Positions 36,406-45,038 of a stretch of 64,000 nt of DNA are shown here, one piece after another. The stretch is from positions 186,001 to 250,000 of the forward strand of contig JALQBC010000029.1 of the NCBI GenBank assembly GCA_023375675.1, in the 5' to 3' direction. A program made the translations under genes and the position numbers. Each line of letters starts with the position of its first letter. The first letter of the stretch is position 1. The notes beneath the pieces are model-generated. The model worked only from the letters and a program-made list of their open reading frames with translations. It searched no databases and had not been told where the DNA came from. This DNA is from Cytospora piceicola. Its lineage: Eukaryota > Ascomycota > Sordariomycetes > Diaporthales > Cytosporaceae.

Positions 36406-37133
36406 TCATTTTGAAGATGACTTTGGTGTACAACAGTCCCCTGATGCTGAAGCTGTCTGGTCTGCCAAGCCCCTGAGCTGACAGCTCTGACCACCAGACG
36501 CCTCCTCCTGAACCTCTCCAAAGCTCTCTGCCAATTCGTCGCAGATAGCAGCCAGCTCGGCATCCTTGGCTGATAGCCCCGGTGGACTGTGCGTTGTCCA
36601 GCGGATGAACGTAGTGTTGTAGACCTGTGTCCCTTTATGAGTCTCGCCAGAGCTACTGTCAGTCATGGGGAGGACGCAGGACTTACATTTGACCACTCGG
36701 GGTGGTGGTTCTGGATCTTGCATTGCAACGAAACGGCTGTCATGAAGTCCTACGAAAACATTTTATCAGATTGACGAACTTGATATGCTTTGTACTGCAA
36801 TACATTGCACCGTATGTGTGTGAAGCTTCTGTTGCAGGAGGGGGTGAGAAGAAAAGGGCCGGCCATCCCACCCGCTCAACTCACCCAGGTCTTCGCAAAC
36901 GTCTTGAACTTGAAGGACCGCTCCAGTCCCTGGCCATTGGCTGTGACGACCCATTTTCTTGACACCAGGCCGTCCACTGCCTTGGTGAGAAGGTTCCCGT
37001 CAGACCCCTCGGAGAATTTGGGCGTTGCTGCTGCCATGACGGCTGTTCTGGAATATGGCCGGGTGGTGAAGGCGAGGGAGCTCAGCTGTCGTGGTAATGC
37101 TGTTGTGGGCACGTATCTGGGGAACAGACTCAT
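36406..37133 (-). CDS. Pterin-4a-carbinolamine dehydratase
   Basis: Dehydrates 4a-hydroxytetrahydrobiopterin formed by aromatic amino acid hydroxylases; in many organisms also a dimerisation or assembly factor. Three exons: 37133-36885, 36749-36687, 36624-36406; 176 residues. The core (about 45-145) has GLERSFKFKTFAKTWDFMT, then the signature NHHPEWSNVYNTTFIRWTTH followed by GLSAKD; the first two introns sit on either side of the HHPEW exon (63 nt). The N terminus of about 40 residues is basic with Ser/Thr and Arg (SLFPRYVPTTALPRQ) and could be a mitochondrial presequence, as some fungal and plant members have. The last 35 residues form a Ser/Cys-rich tail (DCCTPKSSSK) beyond the family's usual end. 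Enzyme identity is firm; location is inferred. Confidence 0.92.
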
Positions 37134-38416
37134 GGTGAAACCTATAGAGACAGAGAGGTGGTTTGAGGTAGCTGCCTCCTCCGTGCCTATGGTGGACAGA
37201 GGGAGATGGACTACAAAGTCGGGGGGGAGGGGAGTCGCTTGGGCTTCTCAGGGTTAGGGGCTGACTTATTGTCCATGTACACAGTAGATATGTTCTCGTA
37301 TCATTGAATCAGTGAGTCTCTATACTATCTCAAACCACCACATCATCTGGGACGCCTGGCAGATGTGTAAGTATGAATAACTGGTTACCTACTTAAGGGT
37401 ATGCTTGAGCATGATGACAGATGTTGATTTGAATAGGTGTCCAGAGCTCTATCGGGCTGGAATGAATGAGTTCCCAGGCTCTGTCTACACGGGTTCCCTG
37501 GCTACTTCCTTCCTGTTCCTCAAGCTCGTGCTGTGATATCCATAGTTGCTTGCCGGAGGACCCAGAACTACAGGCCATTCTGTCCTTCAGCCTTTTTCTT
37601 CCAAGGTTTTCCTCAAGACCATTTACCAGTAATTCAGGAAATGGTGCTCTGAACAAGCCCGGGAGCCATGTGGCCGTACTCTAAGCTTAGGTGTATACGG
37701 CTGAAGGGTTTCGAACCCCGCTCCCCCCTTCTCTCTCTTTCTATCATGAAGTTCGAGAGACAGAGAGTATGCGACCCACTAGAGTACCAACATTGACGCG
37801 GGTTTCGCGAATTCCTTAAGGATACAGACTAGAGACAGCAAGGGCTGCAGAGGAGCATGGCTAGTCCGTTGACGAGCTGGGGAGGTGTGCGGCTATTTCA
37901 ACCGAGGGAGGTGCGTCTTGATACTTCTCCATAGGCATCCTCTCTTGTCTGTGTTGTGACCTTGGAATTGCAAGTATCCACGGCCGTTATAAGACCTTTC
38001 TCGGCTCATGTGAATATTGAAGTGCCCAGGTGGTTTAAGTTGGCTGCTGGGCAGTCTGGGGTGAGCTCTTCCCCACACGGAGCTGCACATGCAGCTTCTC
38101 GCCCCCACAGCCAGCCTCACCCGCGCTAAAACACATGGGCACTCACGCAGACAACCCTGGAAGCTGCTGATTGACGCGACCAGCCTTGTCATTAGGCGGC
38201 AGGCACAGAAAGCTAGCTCCTGTAGCCGATATCGACTTGGACCTAATCGCGAACGACGACCCTGTAGTAGACGGTTCTAAAACATTCAGCCACTTCATTG
38301 CAGTCCTGCCTGTCACTTTTACTTCCATTCATGTCTCTTTTTCTTTCATCCTCTCTTTTTGATACCCTGTGAACTCGATCCTACGGAGTAGACGTTCGCA
38401 ATCCTTCATTTCCACA
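37134..38416. other. Divergent intergenic region, dehydratase-ARP5
   Basis: About 1.3 kb with no supportable gene. A tRNA-like piece around 37661-37725 was examined and rejected. CT-rich sequence (38310-38416) precedes the ARP5 start. Confidence 0.5.
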
Positions 38417-40893
38417 ATGGCACCCTCTGCCCTCTACGAACCCTTACCGTCCATGAGGGGACCAAGGGAAGGTCTTCCCCCGCCAACTGTCTATCCCGTG
38501 AAGGAGACCAAGTTCGAAAAGCCAATACCCTCACAGCCTGATGGCCGCGAGAAGGCGCTGCAACAACCAGATGGCAAGGCGGCAATCGTAATAGATAATG
38601 GTACACAACCCCTTCCCCCTCCGTTTGCGCCGTCGCTTGTAGAGTCCAGCTGACCCATTGTCTCCTCTACCCAGGCTCCTCCTCAGTCCGCGCAGGATGG
38701 AACTTCGAAGACAAACCCCGGCTAGCCATCCCGCCCATCATGTCCAAATATCGCGACCGAAAGCTGGGCAAGACCTTTTCGTTTGCTGGCTTGGACTGCT
38801 ACTCTGATACAACCGCCCGAGGCCACATACGGAATGCATTTGAGCAGGGTACGGGGATTGCAAGCAATTGGGATGTAATGGAACACGTACTTGACTATCT
38901 GTTCATAAAACTGGGCATGAACAGCGCCGAGGGCAACATTGACATGCCAATTGTCATGACTGAGGCTGTTGCGAATCTGCCATACTCGCGGAAGTGTAAG
39001 TCCCATTAACTGATGCTTCGATGCAAATAGAGCCATGCTAACCCACATAATAGCCATGACCGAGATCATCTTCGAATGCTACGGCGCACCAAGCTTGACC
39101 TACGGAATCGACTCCCTCTTCTCATACCAATACAACGGAGGCAACACTGGCCTTGTTGTGTCATCTTCGCACAGTTCTACACACTTGATACCCGTTTACA
39201 GCCGGAAGCCCATGCTCGCCCAGGCCATCAGGCTGAATTGGGGCGGATACCATGCCGCGGACTACCTCACGAAGCTCATGCGACTGAAATACGACCACTT
39301 CCCCGGAAAGTTGAACCTCTCCCAAGCCGAGTCCATGGTGCAGGACCACTGCTACCTTTCTAAGGATTATGACAACGAATTGCGGACCTACCTGGACTGG
39401 ACAGGGCTAGAGGATCGGGAACGAATCATTCAGTACCCTTACACTGAGGAAGTGGTTGTCCAGAAGACAGAGGAAGAGCTTGCCAAAGTCGCAGAGCGCA
39501 AGAAGGAGAGCGGCCGCCGGTTACAGGAGCAGGCAGCCAAGATGCGCCTGGAGCGGCTAATGAAGAAGGAGCAGGAATTGGAGTATTACAAGGATGTTCA
39601 ACGGCGCCTTGTGGACCAGAACAAGAAGGAGACGAAACGCATTCTGGACGACGCCGAGGTGAAGGACGAGGCGCACCTCGGGAAGTTGGTCAAGGAACTG
39701 GAGGGCTCCATCAAGCGCGCTCGGCAGAAGGACCTTGGCGGCGAGATTGAAGAGGAGGAAGCTGAAGAGCCCGTCTTCCATCTACTTGATGTCCCTGACG
39801 ACCAGCTTGATGAGGCTGGTCTCAAAGAAAAGCGTCATCAGCGGCTCATGAAGTCTAACAACGAGGCAAGGGCACGCGCAAAGGCAGAGAAGGAGGCAGA
39901 GAAGGCCCGCATCGCGGAAATAGCTCGACTCGACGAGGAGAAGCGGACAAATGAGCTGGATGCATGGCTCGATGAGCGGCGCCAAGCACGACTCGAGACG
40001 CTCGCCAAGATCAAGGACCGAGACAGGCTAAAGCAGGACCTGGGAAACCGCAAATCCCTGGCAAGCCAAATGCGCATGAAGACTATCGCAAATCTGGCAT
40101 CCGACAACCCGACCGCGGCAACGGGCCGCAAGCGTCGTCGGGGCGGTGATGATGATGACTTTGGTGCGGATGACGCAGACTGGGGTGTATATCGCAATGT
40201 TGCCGTGGGAGCCAACAAGGGTGACAGCGACGATGAGGATGAGGAAGAGAATCTGGATGCGACCATCAAGACCCTTGAAGCGGATCTGCTCAAGCATGAC
40301 CCCGACTTTACATACGAGCATACTCTCGAGGCACAGAACAACTGGACAAAGTCGCTGTTACACGCTTGGCGATATGGGCCCAGGCCAGACGAGGGCAGTC
40401 AAGCGGAGCGCCACCAGCTGCACCTGAATGTGGAGCGAATCCGTGTGCCGGAGGTGGTCTTCCAACCCGGTGCGATAGCAGGCGTCGACCAGGCCGGCAT
40501 CGTAGAGATTGCGGGAGACATACTTAACCAGAGGCTCACCGCTATCCCCGGCATTGACAGGGATGAGTTCCTCAAGGACATCTTCCTCACTGGCGGTGCC
40601 ACGCTGTTTGAGAACTTCGACGACCGGCTGAGGACTGGGCTCCAGGCTTTGCTGCCTGTGGACTCGCCCTTGCGGATACGGCGGGCCAAGGATGCCGTTC
40701 TCGATGCCTGGAGGGGTGCCGCGAGCTGGGCTGGCAGTGACGAGTGGAAGAGGGCGAGGGTGACGAGGGAGGAGTACCTCGAGAAAGGGCCGGAGTGGTT
40801 CAAAGTACGTGAAACCTGATAGGTCTCGCAATTTGGGCACTGTATGACTGACATAATTTGCAGGACCACGACCTTGGCAATGCGTTCGCTTAG
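38417..40893 (+). CDS. ARP5: Actin-related protein 5, INO80 complex subunit
   Basis: Nuclear actin-related protein that with Ies6 docks on the Ino80 ATPase and couples ATP hydrolysis to nucleosome sliding. Four exons: 38417-38600, 38675-38995, 39054-40804, 40864-40893; 761 residues. The first ATG of the frame is at 38417. The actin fold starts at KAAIVIDNGSSSVRAGW; further actin motifs are MTEIIFECYGAPSLTYGIDS, YNGGNTGLVVSSSHSSTHLI and, near the end, DIFLTGGATLFENFDDRL. Between them lies a large charged, coiled-coil insertion (about 300-590; Glu/Lys/Arg-rich with GRKRRRGGDDDD), which is the hallmark of ARP5. Exon 4 adds only DHDLGNAFA, the family's usual C terminus. Introns are 58-74 nt. It lies 7.7 kb from IES6. 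Confidence 0.96.
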
Positions 40894-41221
40894 AGAACTT
40901 GGGCAGCGCCGACGAGAGCAGAAGTTGAAGAGGCACGACGGCGCAAGCAGGTCAAGAAGAGCGCCAAGGCATAGCGGGGACGGACATGATCTGGCTCGGT
41001 TGGGATCACGGAGGATTGGACGATTGGTTTCGGCGGGATGCCATTTGTACATTATGAAGGGCCTTTGATGGAAAGCAAGACAAGACACAATGACAACACG
41101 ATATCTGGCGCAAGTCTAATGATCGAGCATTGGCGAGGTCTAATGGTCACTTTCCCTGTTCATTTTCCTGAGCAGCGCTTCTCTCTACTGACACACTCCA
41201 GAATATACAGCCGGACATACT
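40894..41221. other. Intergenic, convergent ARP5 and 928-residue gene
   Basis: 328 bp holding both 3' ends. Nothing else seen. Confidence 0.6.
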
Positions 41222-44008
41222 CTACATCAAAGCTACAGCATCCACCACGACAGTTCTCTCCAGCACGGCGTCATAGATGGCCCTCTTGTGCCAACACCTC
41301 ACGAACCGCCGAGCGATGGCCGGCTGTGTGAACGTCAAGATGAAGCGGCTGAACCGCACGTGGCGATCCGCGCCGCCACCCAGCCTCTCCCCAGACTGCT
41401 CAGAAGCCGGGGGCAGCTGTCCGGCAACCGGCTCCCCGCTCTCGTCGTCGTAGACGTCGTCGGCATCCAGGTCCAGGTGGACAGGGACGGGCGCCGCCTT
41501 CACCTTGATGCCGGACTGCGCGGCGGTGAACCTCGACTTGACGGGCATGATGCCCCTGGAGAGGCTGGCCAGGACCCACGGGGCGCTGCGCTCCCTGCCG
41601 TCGTCCCGGAGTGTCAGCCACAGCTCGTCCGTGGTGAGGCCGCCGGGGTCGGACGCGCCGGCGCCGCTGCCGCCGCCGCCGTCTGGTGACGGGTTCAGCT
41701 TGAGCAGCACCTTGGCCGGCGTCGTGGCCTCGGGCCTCAGCGCCTGCACGACGTCGGCGATGTTGGACTTGGCGGCGATGTCTGCCACCAGCTGCGTGTT
41801 CCACAGGCGCACGCTGATCTTGGGTGGTAAGCTGGGCGACAGGAGCGTGAAGGAGCGGACGGCCGCCTGTTCCTCGTCGGTCAGGTAGGGCTGAGGTGCA
41901 GCCGGGGCCTGGTCAAGGGCGCCCTTGGCAACTTCTTTACCTGAGGCCGCCGGGGCATGAAGCAGTTTGCGGCTGAGAGCGTGTAGCCGGTTCACCTTGT
42001 CAACGTAGGCAAGTGCAGAAGGTCGAGAGTAGAACATGAGGTAGTACTGGCCTAGAGGCTCAAATGTGACGGAGTCACGGGCTTGGACAACTTTGACCAA
42101 CCCGCCAGCCCACCCTTCTACATGCCTCCCTTCCGGGGCGATCCGGTAGAAATCGGTGTCGGTGAGCGAAGGACTTGTTCCGGAGATCACAACAACCGTT
42201 GAATGAGACCCGTACTCTCCAGGTTGGGGGCCGGTGATTTGACCCTGCTGCCCCTCCGGTATCCAGCTACGTACTTCGTTTCGCAGTGAAATCAAGAGCG
42301 AGTCTTTCGGTGGGGTCAGTGGTTCCATTGGCCGCCGCCACCCTTCCTCGCTATGCCCTGGCCTGGATTCGACCTCTTCGGGGAATAGCTGACCAAAGAT
42401 TGATTGACCGGGTTGCGGCCTCCACACTGGTGCCTCACCCTCGAGGTTGGAGTCCGAAATCGGGTCCTTCTCGACTGCTGAGAATGCAGCTTTTAGCCTG
42501 TTGGCTATCCGCCAAAAATTGTCGCCTCTGGGCCGCTCCTCCGAAAAGAGTTGCTCGAAGATTGAACGCTCAGGCTGCAACGGTTTCATAGGCTCAATGC
42601 CCTCGTCGCTGGCAGTTCGGCCCACATCATTAGAAGGAGTGACCTCTGAAGCAAGAGTCGTGACTTCCATCTCGCTGCAGGAGATGGGATTTACTGTCTC
42701 ATGTTGTGAGCTGTGGATACCGACCTGCCTCTCCTGATTCTGTTCTTGCTGTGCCTCTGTTTCAGTACCAACGCTTGGTGTTTGAGCACCACCCAATGAT
42801 CCAAGTTCCTTCGTATTCTTTCTTTGAAGCCATGTTGGGAGAACACGAAACCTTGGTTCAGCATGCGTGTCAAATTTCGAAAACGACTGTGAGAAGAACG
42901 TTGACTTTGTGCGCTTCTTGGAGAGCAACTCAGCCTCCTTGAGGATGGGATCCTCGGCCAGCAATTTCCGGACTAATTCAGCAGGGCCTATAGCCACCGC
43001 AGACCCAAGGAAGTCGCCGGTATCTAGTCCCGTAGCACTTGGCTTCGGCGGCGTTGTATAGTCAGGTGATTGCCTAGAAGGAGGCGATGTTCGCAATGTG
43101 GATATAGGTATCATCCCAGTCGCGGTCAATTCAACCTGTCGGTTGATGCCCTCCCTAACCCGCTGTGGTATCGCCCGTACTTCATATCCCGAATTACGAG
43201 CCGCCGCCTTTTTGAGGTTGCCCTTCTCTTGGGCATCGAGTCCACCTCCTCCTGGCTGAGGAGTTATCGTGATATTAATCGTGTTGGGCCGATTATGACG
43301 GTCCGGGCGGTTGGGACTTTGATCCTTCGGCAAAGACTGGCCTCTCCCGTCAATCGTCTCGATTGTGTTGCATGGCATGATACTTCTCCATATCAGAGAT
43401 TCCTTTTCAGTGGTGATTTGAGAACCAACGGTGTGTTTCGAACCTCTTGGCAGCCGACGAATTCCCTTTTTACTGTCTTGAGATTTCTCTGAACGCCTCA
43501 AGGCACTCTGAGACGGACGGCTATCATCTCTCTCGGCAAGCCATGATTTCTCAGGAGGCCCAGAGCTATTCTGCGAGGGACTGATATGCTGCCCCCAGAC
43601 TTTCCGGGTTTCGTCACGACGTTTTCGAGCTTGCTGGCGGGCAAGTGTATTCACAGGCTCCAATTTCGGAAAACGCTCAACATGTTTTATGCCGAATGGT
43701 TTGCGTCCCATCAAGCTCAGTAGAACATGTTCAGAGTTGACCTTTTCCGTCTGTCGACCATGAAGAAGGGCCCAGTCATCACCACGAGCCTGGACTTTGG
43801 TAATGAGGGGCTTCGTCTGGTCGGCCGGTGGTCTATCGTCGACTTTGGTAAAGAGGGGTTTCGTCTGGTCGGCCGGTGGTCTGTCAACATGTCTGTTGCC
43901 GTCGACTCGCGGGATCGTCGTGGAGAAAGAGCGAGCTGACACGGGTGCAGTGGCTCCCCATATTGACCGTGGAGACTGCGGCAATGGCAGTCGCCTACCA
44001 CGCAGCAT
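41222..44008 (-). CDS. Unrecognised protein with a mitochondrial-type presequence
   Basis: 928 residues in a single exon; ATG at 44008. I do not recognise the family. The first 35 residues (MLRGRRLPLPQSPRSIWG, then RSFSTT) are Arg/Ser-rich without acidic residues and look like a mitochondrial targeting peptide. Residues about 41-72 are a tandem repeat of 16 (DRPPADQTKPLFTKVD twice). The middle (75-560) is polar and probably disordered. The C-terminal 350 residues look folded: a possible RNA-recognition-like unit around STVVVISGTSPSLTDTDFYR through EPLGQYYLMFYSRPSALAYV, then an Ala-rich segment, a second beta-rich unit (ISVRLWNTQLVADIAAKSN) and a final one, VRFSRFILTFTQPAIARRFV, at 890-910. 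The repeated pattern of a beta strand, a basic helix and residues typical of such folds suggests RNA binding in mitochondria, but this is inference. Divergent from AFG2. Confidence 0.75.
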   Translation of the reverse strand: MLRGRRLPLPQSPRSIWGATAPVSARSFSTTIPRVDGNRHVDRPPADQTKPLFTKVDDRPPADQTKPLITKVQARGDDWALLHGRQTEKVNSEHVLLSLMGRKPFGIKHVERFPKLEPVNTLARQQARKRRDETRKVWGQHISPSQNSSGPPEKSWLAERDDSRPSQSALRRSEKSQDSKKGIRRLPRGSKHTVGSQITTEKESLIWRSIMPCNTIETIDGRGQSLPKDQSPNRPDRHNRPNTINITITPQPGGGGLDAQEKGNLKKAAARNSGYEVRAIPQRVREGINRQVELTATGMIPISTLRTSPPSRQSPDYTTPPKPSATGLDTGDFLGSAVAIGPAELVRKLLAEDPILKEAELLSKKRTKSTFFSQSFSKFDTHAEPRFRVLPTWLQRKNTKELGSLGGAQTPSVGTETEAQQEQNQERQVGIHSSQHETVNPISCSEMEVTTLASEVTPSNDVGRTASDEGIEPMKPLQPERSIFEQLFSEERPRGDNFWRIANRLKAAFSAVEKDPISDSNLEGEAPVWRPQPGQSIFGQLFPEEVESRPGHSEEGWRRPMEPLTPPKDSLLISLRNEVRSWIPEGQQGQITGPQPGEYGSHSTVVVISGTSPSLTDTDFYRIAPEGRHVEGWAGGLVKVVQARDSVTFEPLGQYYLMFYSRPSALAYVDKVNRLHALSRKLLHAPAASGKEVAKGALDQAPAAPQPYLTDEEQAAVRSFTLLSPSLPPKISVRLWNTQLVADIAAKSNIADVVQALRPEATTPAKVLLKLNPSPDGGGGSGAGASDPGGLTTDELWLTLRDDGRERSAPWVLASLSRGIMPVKSRFTAAQSGIKVKAAPVPVHLDLDADDVYDDESGEPVAGQLPPASEQSGERLGGGADRHVRFSRFILTFTQPAIARRFVRCWHKRAIYDAVLERTVVVDAVALM

Positions 44009-44269
44009 CAATGCAACGCGCTGTTATAACCCAATCCTCCGAGTCGCGTGGAGAGCTGTCGGTGGCATTAGAGCTCTCTTACTCGACGTCGCGTCGTGAA
44101 CGTGTTGACAGGTTGGTCGGTGGGAAAGTGGTTCTCCAGCTTATAGCTCGAGTCAAGAAGCTCCTTACCAAATACTGCTCTCCCCGGGGAATAGCTACTG
44201 CGATTGTGTACAAGGCTACACACCCAGTACCTGCAGGTGGGTAGGTAGCTGCCCAGGTGGTAAACTCAA

Positions 44270-44500
44270 GTACCTACCTACACTACTACGTAACATGCTA
44301 ACCTGCTTACCTGCCAACCCACCAACCTAACCTGCTTACACCAACTACCCTACACTGCTAACCTACACTGCCTGCTAACATGCTTACCTGCCAACCCGCC
44401 AACCTAACATGCTTACCTGCTAACCCGCTAACCCGCCAACCCGCCAACCCGCCAACCTGCACTGCTATCCTACACACCCTGCTAACCCGCTAGCTACATA
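44270..44500. repeat. Degenerate CTAACC/CCAACCCG tandem array
   Basis: About 230 bp made of variants of TGCTAACCTGCTTACC and GCCAACCCGCCAACC, with local 7-bp periodicity (AACCCGC repeated at 44416-44455) inside a longer imperfect unit of about 35-40 bp. The top strand is almost free of G outside the fixed GC step and is strongly C/A-rich, giving strong strand asymmetry. Confidence 0.75.
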
Positions 44501-44762
44501 GCTAGCCTCGCACCGGTCGACCTGTGACTCAGCTTTAGACTGACAACCAAACACTACATCGCCCGTTAACCTGTTCGTACCTTCCAACAGATAGATAGAT
44601 ATAGTTGATTTCATCTTACACCAATATCGTAAAGACCATTTGAATACGTACTAGCGTGAAGTGATCAAATACTTTCCTCAAACAGATACCTAATTACTTC
44701 CTGTAGGGAATGGCGACGACGCCTGTGCGGCTCGCTACTGCGACTGCCTAACTAGCCTAACC

Positions 44763-44781
44763 AACCCTAAACTAACCCTAA
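44763..44781 (+). promoter_or_regulatory. Two telobox-like AACCCTAA motifs upstream of AFG2
   Basis: AACCCTAA at 44763-44770 and again at 44774-44781, 11 bp apart, about 258 bp before the AFG2 ATG. This is the fungal telomere-repeat core and the type of site bound by Tbf1-like Myb factors at ribosome-biogenesis genes in yeasts. Function here is inferred. Confidence 0.4.
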
Positions 44782-45038
44782 CACTTCACGAGGTTTGCAC
44801 AGTCGCAAGAGCGAGTTGCACAGTCGTGGTGCCTATGTTTTCTTTCTCTCTTTTGGACGGACAGACACTATTATACATCGTACTTATAACGAGGAGTTCC
44901 TTGACTGGGTGACCCGATATTCGCGCCATCCACCGGCAACGAGTATTTCCACGGTCTTCTGTGAAAACGTCGACGAGACATCCGCCCCTATGTCCACAAG
45001 AAGAAGTCTCTGAAAGACGAGACTTTCCGATTTACAAT

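Larger units (their letters stand above)
44009..45038. promoter_or_regulatory. Bidirectional promoter region, 928-residue gene and AFG2
   Basis: About 1 kb between two divergent starts. It holds a degenerate repeat array (44270-44500) and two AACCCTAA boxes (44763-44781), listed separately. The AFG2 frame is open upstream to a GTG at 44961 but without an ATG. Confidence 0.55.

Noticed and set aside
37661..37725. tRNA-like piece (GGGAGC...GCTCCC ends and a GGTTTCGAACCCC B-box-like core)
   Set aside because: Only about 65 nt, the T-loop has an extra base, G53-C61 cannot pair and no anticodon arm forms. The minus strand has a better B box but no A box at proper spacing.
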